Below, one piece after another: positions 1-8,655 of a DNA stretch of 33,675 nt. Position 1 is the first letter of the stretch; each line of letters starts with the position of its first letter. The stretch covers positions 1 through 33,675 of the forward strand of contig SCKK01000040.1 of the NCBI GenBank assembly GCA_004124475.1, read 5' to 3'. A model generated the notes under the pieces. That model was not told where the DNA came from. It made no database searches and saw only the letters and a list, made by a program, of their open reading frames with translations. A program made the position numbers and the translations under genes. The stretch is from Fidelibacterota bacterium (GTDB lineage: Bacteria > Fidelibacterota > Marinisomatia > Marinisomatales > SCKK01).

Positions 1-2
1 GA

Positions 3-140
3 GACTTTAGAACCATCACAGATGATGAAATAATCAGAGTTATTAAAAAGCTAAATAACCGTCCGAGAAAATGTCTTGGGTTCAAAACCCCCAATCAGGT
101 ATTTTTCGGGGAACTTTCAAATGTTGCACTTACTACTTGA
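3..140 (+). CDS. IS30-family transposase, C-terminal fragment (cut by window edge)
   Basis: Reading frame 3 is open from the window edge to a TGA at 138-140 and encodes 45 residues. It contains the block KLNNRPRKCLGFKTPNQVFF, the hallmark C-terminal end of IS30-family DDE transposases, followed by the usual short VAL tail. The N-terminal HTH and the DDE core lie outside the window. In IS30 elements the right inverted repeat overlaps the end of the transposase gene, so the element edge should fall near 115-150, where the sequence reads GTTGCACTTACTACTTGAA. No left end is visible, so I cannot tell whether the element is complete. The family call rests on this motif alone, but the motif is distinctive. 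Confidence 0.85.
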   Translation, partial: DFRTITDDEIIRVIKKLNNRPRKCLGFKTPNQVFFGELSNVALTT

Positions 141-148
141 ATCCAGCC
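112..148. mobile_element. Probable right end (inverted-repeat region) of the IS30-like element
   Basis: The last codons of the transposase and the following bases read TGTTGCACTTACTACTTGAA. This resembles the right inverted repeats of IS30-family elements, which commonly overlap the transposase stop codon. The left partner is outside the window, so the exact boundary and any target duplication cannot be defined here. Confidence 0.45.
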
Positions 149-210
149 TATACAAAAATTGACAATAGAAATTACAAGCTTGTTATAAAGATTCCATCCC
201 TCATCACCAG

Positions 211-240
211 ATCTGACAGGTTGGGTTAAACCTGTCAGAT
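211..240. repeat. 12-bp-stem palindrome (CTGACAGGTT type)
   Basis: ATCTGACAGGTT at 211-222 and AACCTGTCAGAT at 229-240 are perfect complements around a six-base loop. There is no T-run on either side, so a simple rho-independent terminator is unlikely. It looks like a REP-type dispersed palindrome. It lies between the IS30 end and the 3' end of the amidase gene. The rest of 141-407 contains no convincing gene. Confidence 0.6.
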
Positions 241-407
241 TGAGAAATAAACTTATAAATTTTATGTTGGTGAAAATTCAAACGGACAAACTAACAGCTT
301 ATCCTACATGTTGAATTTTCTGTTATTCATAAAACAGTATTTGCTATCCGGAAATTTTTCAATTTTTGCACCTTGAAAAGTTCCATAAGCTTCACAACAA
401 ATCTATT

Positions 408-3341
408 TCACTTCAACACAACTAATTTTTTCGTTTCCACGTAGGACGAGATGTCATCTTGTTTTACAACCAATCTATAAAAGTATACTCCGCTTGCTAC
501 ATTTGAGGCGTCCCACACTACATTGTAACGACCTGCCACTGCCTCCCGCCACCTGTCAACAACTACTGCTACTTCTTTCCCAAGAATATTATAAATCACT
601 AACCGAACCATTCCGGCTTCGGGCAGGTCAAATCGTATAGTCGTTGTCGGATTAAATGGATTTGGATAATTCTGGTGAAGAAAAAATTCATTGGGGAGAT
701 TACTATCTTCTTCTACAATCAACGGGGGTAGTGAACAATTAGATACATCAAACGCACTGTCTGGATAGACTAAATTCCCTTCAGTGGGAGGACAGTGATC
801 GAACTGATTATGCTGTGCATTGACGACTTTCCCTACGCCTGCTCGAAATAGATCAAATCCTGAATCGGCATAATTATTCTCGAAAATGTTCGTGTTGTCA
901 GCAGTTCCACCAATGATCGGGTTAGAAGTGGAATCAATCCATACGCCACCACCGAAATAGTTGATCCAAAGACATGGACCACTGACGATATTATTCCGTA
1001 TCGTGTTATTGACAATAATGGGATTAGAATTACCTCTAATGGCAATTCCGCCACCACGATTGCTACAGGAGTAGATTAAGTAATTATCAGATATCCGATT
1101 GTTCCTAATGGTCGGCGAAGCATTTTCTATGTATATACCTCCGCCAAAAAGAGCCGCGGAACCTGGAAACATAGGATCTGCCGCCTCAGTACCTCCACCA
1201 TTTCTGATTGTAAATCCACATAGCACCACTGAGAAGTTTTCACCACTTTCGAAAGTTACGACACTCCCACTTGTGTCCCCATCAATCACTGTCTCAAGTA
1301 TGTAGGCCGATTCTTCTTCAACCATAAACAGAGAACCAAGGACCAAGTTCTTTCCGTAAAAATTGATATTCTCGACATAAGTACCAGGCTGCACTAAAAC
1401 AGTATCCCCACTCACTGCAATATCAATTCCGTACTGGATAGTGGCAAAGGGATTTTCCGCAGTGCCATCACCTGTGGAATCAGAACCGGTAGTAGAAACG
1501 TGATAGGTTACCGTAACGTAATCCTCACCAAATTCCATATCTTTGAATTCCCACGCGACATGCAAGGACCACTGATCATCAAAATGAGGACTGGGAATTC
1601 CCTGCCAATTCCTGAATCCACTTTGACCCGGAGGCACAATATTTTCATCCATGATACCGCTACTAGTGAATTCGATTGCCTGCTGATAAGTCCCATGACT
1701 GCCAATGTTAAAGGGTATATCTTTCAGATTCTCATACGTAAAGCTATCGATAGAACCCACATAATCTTTTATCAATTCCACGCTATGCCCACCCACCCAT
1801 GGTGTGATATCCCCATGATTCCACCAGCTAACCGGTTTGTTGTTCCAATTTGCAAAGTAGCCTTCCGGGTTTGAAGTTGCTTGAGGTAGATCAGTAAAAG
1901 GGATGAGTCCTCCCCACTCCTCTGTCCCATCACCTTTATGAGGTAATCTTGGGTCAACCCCATCACTCCTGTCCTGAAAAAGTCCCAAATGCCAGTATTT
2001 AATATTCTGATCCTGATCAGCGTAGTGCATGTTGAAATTCATGACAAAATACTGTTCTGCAGCACTTTCAAATTCCGAAAGAGAAGTTGCTTTGTAGTTG
2101 TAGTAGAAAAACTGCAGCATATCCAATTCTCTATCCCTGAATGTCCCTTTATAAGAAAAGACCTGATGGTTTTCCAGATCATCCCCAAAGACAGGTCCGT
2201 GTATGGTGCGATAATGGGTATAAATTTCGGTGGAAGCAGAAAAAATGTGAATGGTATCCGTAATCACATTAAAATCGAGCCATTCTCCATTATGATAATA
2301 CTGGCTATAGGAGGCGTCCGAAGTTGAGTCGATATATACGTCGATGTTGTCACTAATTCCGCTGGTTATGGTCCATGCGTGATGTTCCGTGTGACCGATA
2401 ATTACGCCAGGAATTCCAGCTATCGCCATCCCTCCCACATGCAGCGTTGGACATGTCAATTCCACTTCATTATTGATCTGGGGTGCATTTTCTTGGGGTT
2501 CCCCCATTTGCGGACATCCAAGGAGCATTACATTACCCGAACTTGATTTCTCCGGTGAAGTCAAGACGGCAAAACTTCCAAATTTCGGTGGAAGCCCAAT
2601 TTCCTTTTTCAATCTCTCAATTTCCTTCTTACGGATATTTATTTTTTGAATGATTTCTTCACGCACCCGGATACCCGAATAACTCCAACCGGTAGGTGTT
2701 GGCATTCCTCCCTCAGATATGGTAGTGGGCGCGTTGGGATCATTAATGGGGCGATTTTCATCAAACCATTCCTTCCCCTGGGTCTGTAGTTCGCTCAACC
2801 GATCCAATTCCTGTCCCCCGAACATACCGAAATCACGTACCATGAAAATCCCAACAGCTAAGGTATTCAATACAGTCCACGGCTCCATGTCTATGTTCAG
2901 AAGAAAAAACTCAAATGGTTTGTACTGGGTAGGGTCTGCTACCATGGTATCCAAAAAGGTATTAATCCCAGCCGTATAGGCTTCCGCCATGTCTTGTAAT
3001 TCAACGGGAAAAGCAGTAAACATTTCGGTCATTTCTTCAACCGTATATCCCATTTGCCGGATATACCTATCCCAATCCAGAAACCCAATTCCCAACAGTT
3101 CAGAAATTCTCCCTTCAGCCCCTCTCCGATTCATTTCCAATTGAAACAGTCTGTCTTCAGCCACGGCAAAACCCTGTCCATAGAATACTGCCACCTCTGT
3201 ATCACCGGTAATGTGAGGTACACCAAATTCATCACGATGAATAGTAACTGTTGTACCATCCGGAGCGAGTAAAACCGTTTCATTGGCATTAACTTCAGTA
3301 AATATGATAAGGAATGTCAGGTTAATAAATAATAGTCTCAT
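408..3341 (-). CDS. Secreted penicillin-amidase-like (S45) protein fused to a beta-helix domain and T9SS tail
   Basis: Numbering is from the chosen start. Residues 1-19 form a signal peptide (MRLLFINLTFLIIFTEVNA). Residues about 25-600 match penicillin acylase/amidase Ntn hydrolases: an early RDEFGVPHI block, a predicted autoprocessing site and nucleophile Ser256 in KFGSFAV, then GIPGVIIGH and a C-terminal PPGQSGFRNW block. Residues about 610-860 are a right-handed beta-helix (DUF1565/pectin-lyase-like) starting YHVSTTGSDSTGDG and ending in Asn/Gly-rich coils. Residues about 884-977 are a type IX secretion sorting domain (NYPNPFNPTTTI). The frame is open 20 codons further, to 3401, but a GGGAG Shine-Dalgarno nine bases before the ATG at 3341 and the signal peptide support the shorter start. 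Family members cleave amide bonds of acylated substrates; the substrate here is unknown. The fusion of an amidase to a beta-helix is unusual. Confidence 0.85.
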   Translation of the reverse strand: MRLLFINLTFLIIFTEVNANETVLLAPDGTTVTIHRDEFGVPHITGDTEVAVFYGQGFAVAEDRLFQLEMNRRGAEGRISELLGIGFLDWDRYIRQMGYTVEEMTEMFTAFPVELQDMAEAYTAGINTFLDTMVADPTQYKPFEFFLLNIDMEPWTVLNTLAVGIFMVRDFGMFGGQELDRLSELQTQGKEWFDENRPINDPNAPTTISEGGMPTPTGWSYSGIRVREEIIQKINIRKKEIERLKKEIGLPPKFGSFAVLTSPEKSSSGNVMLLGCPQMGEPQENAPQINNEVELTCPTLHVGGMAIAGIPGVIIGHTEHHAWTITSGISDNIDVYIDSTSDASYSQYYHNGEWLDFNVITDTIHIFSASTEIYTHYRTIHGPVFGDDLENHQVFSYKGTFRDRELDMLQFFYYNYKATSLSEFESAAEQYFVMNFNMHYADQDQNIKYWHLGLFQDRSDGVDPRLPHKGDGTEEWGGLIPFTDLPQATSNPEGYFANWNNKPVSWWNHGDITPWVGGHSVELIKDYVGSIDSFTYENLKDIPFNIGSHGTYQQAIEFTSSGIMDENIVPPGQSGFRNWQGIPSPHFDDQWSLHVAWEFKDMEFGEDYVTVTYHVSTTGSDSTGDGTAENPFATIQYGIDIAVSGDTVLVQPGTYVENINFYGKNLVLGSLFMVEEESAYILETVIDGDTSGSVVTFESGENFSVVLCGFTIRNGGGTEAADPMFPGSAALFGGGIYIENASPTIRNNRISDNYLIYSCSNRGGGIAIRGNSNPIIVNNTIRNNIVSGPCLWINYFGGGVWIDSTSNPIIGGTADNTNIFENNYADSGFDLFRAGVGKVVNAQHNQFDHCPPTEGNLVYPDSAFDVSNCSLPPLIVEEDSNLPNEFFLHQNYPNPFNPTTTIRFDLPEAGMVRLVIYNILGKEVAVVVDRWREAVAGRYNVVWDASNVASGVYFYRLVVKQDDISSYVETKKLVVLK

Positions 3342-3485
3342 AGTTGATCGCTCCCAATATTTATTATCATATCGAGTTTTCGAGTAGATTAAAGCATTCA
3401 TTTAAGAATATGGATTGAGAAAAAATAAAAGGCAACAAAATCCATGATTATTTCCTCAATTGGCAAATAACGATCATCCATTCGA

Positions 3486-3536
3486 AAAACAAGTATCCTT
3501 GTCCGTCCTTAGACGGACTCCCTCGAAGCTTGTTTT
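3486..3536 (-). terminator. Candidate terminator hairpin after comEC
   Basis: Read on the minus strand just past the comEC stop, an outer stem AAAACAAG...CTTGTTTT encloses an inner perfect stem GTCCGTC/GACGGAC (3501-3518) with a four-base loop. The distal arm runs into TTGTTTTTCG. This fits an imperfect intrinsic terminator separating comEC from the amidase gene. The inner hairpin also resembles the dispersed palindromes found elsewhere in this window, so it may have arisen as a repeat. Confidence 0.45.
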
Positions 3537-3568
3537 GGATAAGCCGGCAGCTTATACTACGCAACTCA

Positions 3569-5944
3569 TCATCGCCAATCATGTACCCACAACCTGTTCC
3601 CATCCGACTTAAACCAGATGGCATGATCGATATCTGTTCTGTAGATTTTTGCTCCTGATTCTTTTAACCGAGATAAGACAATCTCCGATGGATGTTTAAA
3701 CTTGTTTCTGTCTCCCACAGAAATAACCGCATAGTCTGGTTTAGCGAGGTTAAGAAATGGCTCGGTTGTGCTGGTAATGGAACCGTGATGACCCACCTTT
3801 AATACATCTGTTTTTAAGATTTGACCAAACCGCAACATCTCATGATCTCCTTCCCTTTCGAGATCTCCAACAAAGAGGAACGAAACCTGTCCATAAACCA
3901 ACTTGAATACGATACTGGCATTATTAGCGCTTGTCTCTGTTGCAGCATAAAGACTATCAGGATGAAGGATATATATCTGTGCTGGTTCAAAACTATTCTC
4001 CCAGACGCCTCGTTTTACACGTTGATATGAAATGGAATCTTGATCTATCTTTTTTAATATTCGTTGGTAAATATGAGACTGATAGTCAAAAAAGGTGTCC
4101 CAAACTTCATGGATTGTAATATTTTTTAAAAGCGTTTCAACACCTCCGATATGATCACTATGGGGATGAGACATGACCATAATATCAACTTCCTTTATCC
4201 CAAAATGTTTAAGGACAGGCAGAACTACGCGTTCTCCCACATCACGCCAGAAAGATTTCATTCCTGCATCGACTAAAACTATTTTCATCCCATCTTTTGT
4301 CGGAATCCTGACGAGAATTGCATCACCTTGTCCCACATCCAGAAAAATGACATCGAGTTGCTTTTTTTCTATCGACCATGGCAGAACAAATAGATTTGCA
4401 CAAAGCAAGCAAGCCAATACACCTTTATTCCTCCACCCAACTCTAAATATGAAAAACAAGGTTCCCACAAGTGCCATATATTGAAATACTTGCAGAAATG
4501 AAGGAGTTGCAAGCTCAAGATAAGCGAAGGGTACATTCGAGAAAAATTTAGTCAGAAAGAAAATGAATTGTGATACGAGCCAGGCGCTATTTCCTAAGAT
4601 ACCTCCAACAAAAGGAATCCAACTCCCAAGGAGAAGTATTGCAAATCCCAAAGCTACCAATACCCCAATTAATGGGATAATGATGACATTCGCTATGAGT
4701 GAAATAATGGGAAGTCTGTTAAAAAAGCTCCAGGTAAAGGGAAGCGTTCCTATTTGCGCTGCTACGGATACCAGGAACAGAGCAAACACGTATTTTAAAA
4801 AGGGAGTTTGAATTTCGGACACCCTTAACCTTTTCGGTAAAATTATTTCAAACTGACTGAGGAAAAATACAATTGAAATGACTGCTGAGAAGGATAGAAG
4901 AAAACCGACATCAAAAAGATAATCAGGTTTATATATCAACAATCCTAATGCAGCTACCGCGATAATATTCCATAAATTACTCTTTCGGTGAAAAAGTGGG
5001 GCAAGGACAAAAAGAGAAGCCATCAGCGTTGCTCGCCACACACTGGATTTTCCTCCGGTCAGTACGGCATATCCCATAAGAAGTAAAATTATGAGAATCT
5101 TATTCCAACCGTACGGAATCCTGAATATTTTTACCAGTACAATCAAAATAACAAGGACATAGCCCACATGCAGTCCGGAAACGGCTAAAACATGGATCAC
5201 TCCTGTATCCACAAAATCATCCTTTATTTCTTTTGGAATTTCATCTCTTAACCCTACAATCAACGCTGTTAACAGATTCCCGGCATCTCCCCCAACATGC
5301 TCCTCAAACAGATTTCGAATTCCTATCTGTAATGTACTTATTTTCTTTGTGGTGCTATTTATTTCCCCCACCACGGCAATATCTTGAGACTTATCTTCAA
5401 AAATCTGACCCCAGATTCCCCGACGCTTATAAAATGATGAAAAATCGAATTCTCCGGGATTTCTGGGAGGTATGAACTTTTGGAAGAAACCATTGGCATT
5501 CACTATATCCCCCACTTCAATGGGTTGAGTTTCATCGGTATATAGAAAGATCTTAGTATCGTCTTTCAATACAGCATGATTACCCTGAAGCAGTTGGTTT
5601 TTCAATAAATACTTCCATCCTTTTTCAGTTTGTTTTACAGAAAGCACTTCTCCCGTTATTTCAACATCTTGTTTTTCAAAATGGGAAAGGGATAAATCGA
5701 TGTCTTGTATGGAGAATTGAGAGATACTCAACCGAGCCAATCCGCTCATAAAAATGACACCCCAAAAAAATATCAATAACGGCTTTCCTTGCTTGATAAA
5801 CCAGATAATGGCAACCAAGATAATTAAAATCCCCAGTAAAATTGAGGTGGGTAAATGAAAGTAAAATTGTATCAGTATCCCGGCAATAAACAAGACACAA
5901 AAGGACACCAGAGGCGCCCTTTCGTGATATTTGTATAGGTTCAA
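3569..5944 (-). CDS. comEC: ComEC/Rec2-family DNA internalisation protein
   Basis: This is a 791-residue inner-membrane protein with the full ComEC layout. N-terminal membrane helices (about 10-75) are followed by a soluble OB-like DUF4131 region (about 90-195). The Competence domain (about 220-500) carries HVLAVSGLHVG at 251-261 and many hydrophobic helices. A metallo-beta-lactamase-like domain (about 530-791) carries DVGQGDAI and the metal motif HPHSDH at 593-598. ComEC forms the channel for single-stranded DNA uptake in natural transformation, and the hydrolase-like domain is thought to degrade the other strand. Translation appears to start at TTG, with AGGGAAG upstream overlapping the end of the preceding gene, so the two are probably co-translated. 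No other competence gene is visible here. Confidence 0.93.
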   Translation of the reverse strand: MNLYKYHERAPLVSFCVLFIAGILIQFYFHLPTSILLGILIILVAIIWFIKQGKPLLIFFWGVIFMSGLARLSISQFSIQDIDLSLSHFEKQDVEITGEVLSVKQTEKGWKYLLKNQLLQGNHAVLKDDTKIFLYTDETQPIEVGDIVNANGFFQKFIPPRNPGEFDFSSFYKRRGIWGQIFEDKSQDIAVVGEINSTTKKISTLQIGIRNLFEEHVGGDAGNLLTALIVGLRDEIPKEIKDDFVDTGVIHVLAVSGLHVGYVLVILIVLVKIFRIPYGWNKILIILLLMGYAVLTGGKSSVWRATLMASLFVLAPLFHRKSNLWNIIAVAALGLLIYKPDYLFDVGFLLSFSAVISIVFFLSQFEIILPKRLRVSEIQTPFLKYVFALFLVSVAAQIGTLPFTWSFFNRLPIISLIANVIIIPLIGVLVALGFAILLLGSWIPFVGGILGNSAWLVSQFIFFLTKFFSNVPFAYLELATPSFLQVFQYMALVGTLFFIFRVGWRNKGVLACLLCANLFVLPWSIEKKQLDVIFLDVGQGDAILVRIPTKDGMKIVLVDAGMKSFWRDVGERVVLPVLKHFGIKEVDIMVMSHPHSDHIGGVETLLKNITIHEVWDTFFDYQSHIYQRILKKIDQDSISYQRVKRGVWENSFEPAQIYILHPDSLYAATETSANNASIVFKLVYGQVSFLFVGDLEREGDHEMLRFGQILKTDVLKVGHHGSITSTTEPFLNLAKPDYAVISVGDRNKFKHPSEIVLSRLKESGAKIYRTDIDHAIWFKSDGNRLWVHDWR

Positions 5945-5945
5945 C

Positions 5946-6404
5946 CTACTTCCCTAATAAATATTCTTTTTGCTTGTGTAAAAGCAATTCATTCGCCCGT
6001 CTCACTTTTCCTTCCTGATGAAGGATCAGAACGTGGAGGGCAAAGATAAGGTCAATCTGGTCATTATCGGGATTCGTATAAAAAGCATCCAATAATTTTG
6101 TTATGAGTTCATAGTCATATCCGATCTTTGGAGAATAATACTCCTTTATGTCATGGGCTGATTTCTCTAAAGAAAATGGCGAAGTCCAGTATTTATCTTT
6201 CTTTCGCTGGCGTTTCGCTTCATGTCCCATTATATCCAAACTTTTTGTAAATCCGGAATAAACACCTGTGATAAAGGAAACTTTCTCATTTTCACTCAAT
6301 GCCTGCCAATATTCCTTTCCAAGGACGTCTTGCGAAAACCCAAGTCTTCCCCAAATTAGAATTAATAAAAAACAAATTAATTTAATGGACTGTATCAGGG
6401 TCAT
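5946..6404 (-). CDS. Small secreted or periplasmic protein of unknown function
   Basis: A 152-residue protein that I do not recognise. Residues 1-24 are a signal peptide ending near LGFSQ. The mature part is helical and charged, with an early FITGVYSGF segment and a basic QRKKDKYW stretch around residues 65-74. There is no Cys lipobox and there are no further membrane segments. It ends one base before the comEC start, so it belongs to the same transcript. The ATG at 6404 follows a GATAAGG Shine-Dalgarno. A link with comEC is possible from position only; no function can be assigned. The insertion that carries the four-helix-bundle gene lies directly upstream. Confidence 0.75.
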   Translation of the reverse strand: MTLIQSIKLICFLLILIWGRLGFSQDVLGKEYWQALSENEKVSFITGVYSGFTKSLDIMGHEAKRQRKKDKYWTSPFSLEKSAHDIKEYYSPKIGYDYELITKLLDAFYTNPDNDQIDLIFALHVLILHQEGKVRRANELLLHKQKEYLLGK

Positions 6405-6626
6405 TACCTTATCAGCTCCGCTCCCCTGCTCCTTAATTATTTGAAACTGGAAACTGGGTTTGTTGACTGATTATCAATTATCCAATGATAATTTCATTGT
6501 GTACTTGTGATAAATGCATTTAGCTTTGGACCAAGTTTGTCAATTATCTCTGTGTATTTGCTGATTTGTGTTTCCTGTATGACCTTCCGGCGGATGAGTT
6601 TCCTCAACCACGCTTTGGTTTCTTCT

Positions 6627-6646
6627 CCCATAGGGACTCCCTTTGC
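6627..6646. repeat. Palindromic insertion inside the four-helix-bundle gene (second copy)
   Basis: On the coding strand GCAAAGGGAGTCCCTATGGG is an imperfect palindrome encoding AKGVPMG. It interrupts the family consensus between ARGSF and ETKAWL, where homologues have no extra residues. It is a diverged copy of the element at 6851-6868, which encodes SKGAPLG. Confidence 0.5.
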
Positions 6647-6850
6647 GAGAAATGATCCTCGCGCATACCGGTAAAAATTCCTCCTATCCGCTGAGTGTAT
6701 ATCGTCCATACCCTTCGGCAATGTCAGATGCAATACTAACAGCAGAACGAATGATCTGGTATCCGATAGTGTTCTGTACCTTTTTTGACCATTCATCGAA
6801 AGCATACCATATTAAATCCGAGAGCTTTTCAGCCAATTTATATACATCCC

Positions 6851-6868
6851 CCAAAGGGGCTCCTTTGG
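6851..6868. repeat. Perfect palindrome at the start of the four-helix-bundle gene
   Basis: CCAAAGG and CCTTTGG form a seven-base-pair stem around a four-base loop. On the coding strand it encodes SKGAPLG immediately after the ATG, ahead of the conserved DVYKLAEKLSD block. Together with the copy at 6627-6646 it shows that a short palindromic element has entered this gene twice. Confidence 0.6.
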
Positions 6869-6939
6869 AGCAGTTCATAAACTTCTTTCATTTACTTCTT
6901 GCTCCAGTTTCCATTTTCTAGTTTCAAGTTTCTGCTCCC

Positions 6940-8559
6940 TTACTCCCCATCAAAGTGGTTTACAATCGGATATCTTCTTCCCATCCCAAATGCCTTTGGA
7001 GTTACTTTTAACCCGGGTGCTGCCTGCCGTCTTTTAAATTCAGCTTTTCTAACAAGACCAAAAATATGATCCACTAACTGTTCACCATACCCAAGATTTA
7101 CAAGTTCTCGCTTGCTTAACCGGTTTTCTACAATCTCATCCACCAATGGACTCACCTTGCTATAATCAAACGGATCAACTTGTTTTTCAGACAATTCCGC
7201 AGATGGAGGTTTGGAAAATATATTTTCAGGAATAATTTGTCCACCCCTTTTGTCGTTATACCATTGTGCTACTGAATAGACATCCATCTTACTCAAATCA
7301 CTGATGACAGCCAATCCACCACTCATATCGCCATACAGTGTGCAGTAACCCAGCGCCAATTCCGTTTTATTCCCTGTGGAAAGTACGAGGTAGCCAAATT
7401 TATTGGAAAACGCCATCAGTATATTTCCACGGATTCTTGCCTGAATATTCTCCTCTGTCGTATTCCTGCCTACCCCATCAAATGTTTTCGTAAAAAGAGA
7501 CTCGAACTCAGAATGGAGGTCTTTAATAGGAACAGTCCTCAATTTTACTCCCAGATTTTTCACCAGCTCAACTGCATCATTCTGACTATCGCCGGAAGTG
7601 AATTTGGATGGCATGGAAATACAAAGAACATTGTTTTTACCAAGAGCTTCAACGGCGATACAGGTAGTTAATGCAGAATCTATACCTCCACTTAACCCAA
7701 TGACACATTTTTTATGATCGGTCTTTGAAAAATAATCGCGAACTCCTAAAATAAGACCTCGAAACAATTCCTCATTTCTTTGAATAGAATAGGGAGCTAT
7801 TTCTTTTCCCATCCCATCATTCAAAGCTACCATCACAATTTCCTCTTCAAACTGCCTCCCCTCTGCAATAAGGAATCCTTTGTTATCGTAGGCAAGGGAA
7901 TGTCCATCAAAGATTAACTCGTCCTGCCCGCCCACAAGGTTGCAGTAGAGATAGGGGATTTTTAGACGCTTTGCCTTTGATTTTACTAATGCCATTCTTT
8001 CAAACCGTTTTCTTACATGGAACGGGGATGCAGATATATTGATGAGGAGATTAGCTCCATTTTCACATAATTTATCCGCCACCCTAAATTGATAATTTTC
8101 ATCCCACAGATCTTCACATATCTGAAGCCCAAGCTGAATATTGTTTCCTCCAATTTTAATAGAAACAGGAGTGAATTTTGACCCAGCAGAGAAATATCTG
8201 TCTTCATCGAACACGTCATAAGTGGGAAGTAAAACTTTATCATAGTGGGCAGTTATTTCCCCGTTTAACAGGATTGCTGCGGTGTTAAAGAGATGATGTC
8301 CCTCCAATCTTACAAATCCAATAACCACAGGGATACGAGCCACTTTTGATGCAATCAATTCAACTGTTTCTAAATTCTTATGGATAAACCTGTTTTCCAA
8401 TAGGAGGTCTTGTGGGGGGTAGCCAGTGATGGTCATTTCAGGAAAAACGACCAAATCGGCGCCCGATTCTACAGCAGATTTATAAAATGATAAAACTTTA
8501 TCAGCGTTATACCAGAAATCACCTACAATAGTATTTATTTGACAGAGAGCAATATTCAA
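6940..8559 (-). CDS. nadE: Glutamine-dependent NAD(+) synthetase
   Basis: A 539-residue two-domain enzyme that makes NAD from nicotinic acid adenine dinucleotide, ATP and glutamine. Residues 1-250 form a nitrilase-type glutaminase with the triad Glu41 (FPEMTITGY), Lys108 (HYDKVLLP) and Cys148 (LQICEDLW). Residues about 265-539 form the synthetase, with the ATP-pyrophosphatase P-loop SGGIDS at 290-295 and LSTGNKTELALGY further on. The start is a TTG codon with GGGGTG about ten bases upstream. Just upstream of it lies a 127-bp MITE-like element that separates it from the acylphosphatase gene. Its stop codon lies inside the direct repeat flanking the four-helix-bundle insertion. Confidence 0.95.
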   Translation of the reverse strand: MNIALCQINTIVGDFWYNADKVLSFYKSAVESGADLVVFPEMTITGYPPQDLLLENRFIHKNLETVELIASKVARIPVVIGFVRLEGHHLFNTAAILLNGEITAHYDKVLLPTYDVFDEDRYFSAGSKFTPVSIKIGGNNIQLGLQICEDLWDENYQFRVADKLCENGANLLINISASPFHVRKRFERMALVKSKAKRLKIPYLYCNLVGGQDELIFDGHSLAYDNKGFLIAEGRQFEEEIVMVALNDGMGKEIAPYSIQRNEELFRGLILGVRDYFSKTDHKKCVIGLSGGIDSALTTCIAVEALGKNNVLCISMPSKFTSGDSQNDAVELVKNLGVKLRTVPIKDLHSEFESLFTKTFDGVGRNTTEENIQARIRGNILMAFSNKFGYLVLSTGNKTELALGYCTLYGDMSGGLAVISDLSKMDVYSVAQWYNDKRGGQIIPENIFSKPPSAELSEKQVDPFDYSKVSPLVDEIVENRLSKRELVNLGYGEQLVDHIFGLVRKAEFKRRQAAPGLKVTPKAFGMGRRYPIVNHFDGE

Positions 8560-8655
8560 AACTTATTCACCCCAAAATGTATTAGCCGAAATTATTAGCC
8601 ACAAAAAACGCCTGCTCCATGGAATAACAAGACCGAAAGGTTTGAGTGAGACCTA

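Larger units (their letters stand above)
6494..6878 (-). pseudogene. Four-helix-bundle (S23/IVP-like) protein gene, broken by a one-base frameshift
   Basis: The first frame (6684-6878) encodes DVYKLAEKLSD through SIASDIAEGYGRY. The second frame (6494 to about 6697) continues HSADRRNFYRYARGSF through KLGPKLNAFITSTQ. Joined by skipping one base near 6698 (TAT-A-CAC), they give a standard S23-type four-helix-bundle protein, the family encoded in 23S rRNA intervening sequences and related to the Avd proteins of diversity-generating retroelements. The stop TAG at 6684-6686 truncates the first frame. Two short palindromic insertions add SKGAPLG right after the start and LAKGVPMGE inside the conserved ARGS-ETKAWL block. 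Both keep the frame locally. The molecular function of stand-alone members is unknown. A sequencing error could explain the frameshift. Confidence 0.75.
6433..6931 (-). mobile_element. Candidate IVS-like insertion carrying a four-helix-bundle gene
   Basis: The broken four-helix-bundle gene is bracketed by inverted repeats. On the plus strand, TTGAAACTGGAAACTGG lies at 6441-6457. The complementary CCAGTTTCC and GTTTCAA lie at 6904-6927. Just outside are near-identical direct repeats, TGCTCCTTAA at 6427-6436 and TGCTCCCTTA at 6933-6942. The second includes the nadE stop codon. Removing one copy and the insert would leave nadE about 30 bases upstream of the 152-residue gene, a normal operon spacing. 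The mobility interpretation is inference; the repeats are visible. Confidence 0.45.

Noticed and set aside
211-240. Terminator for the amidase gene
   Set aside because: The stem is strong but lies about 170 bases past the stop and has no T-tract in either direction, so a dispersed palindrome is the better reading.
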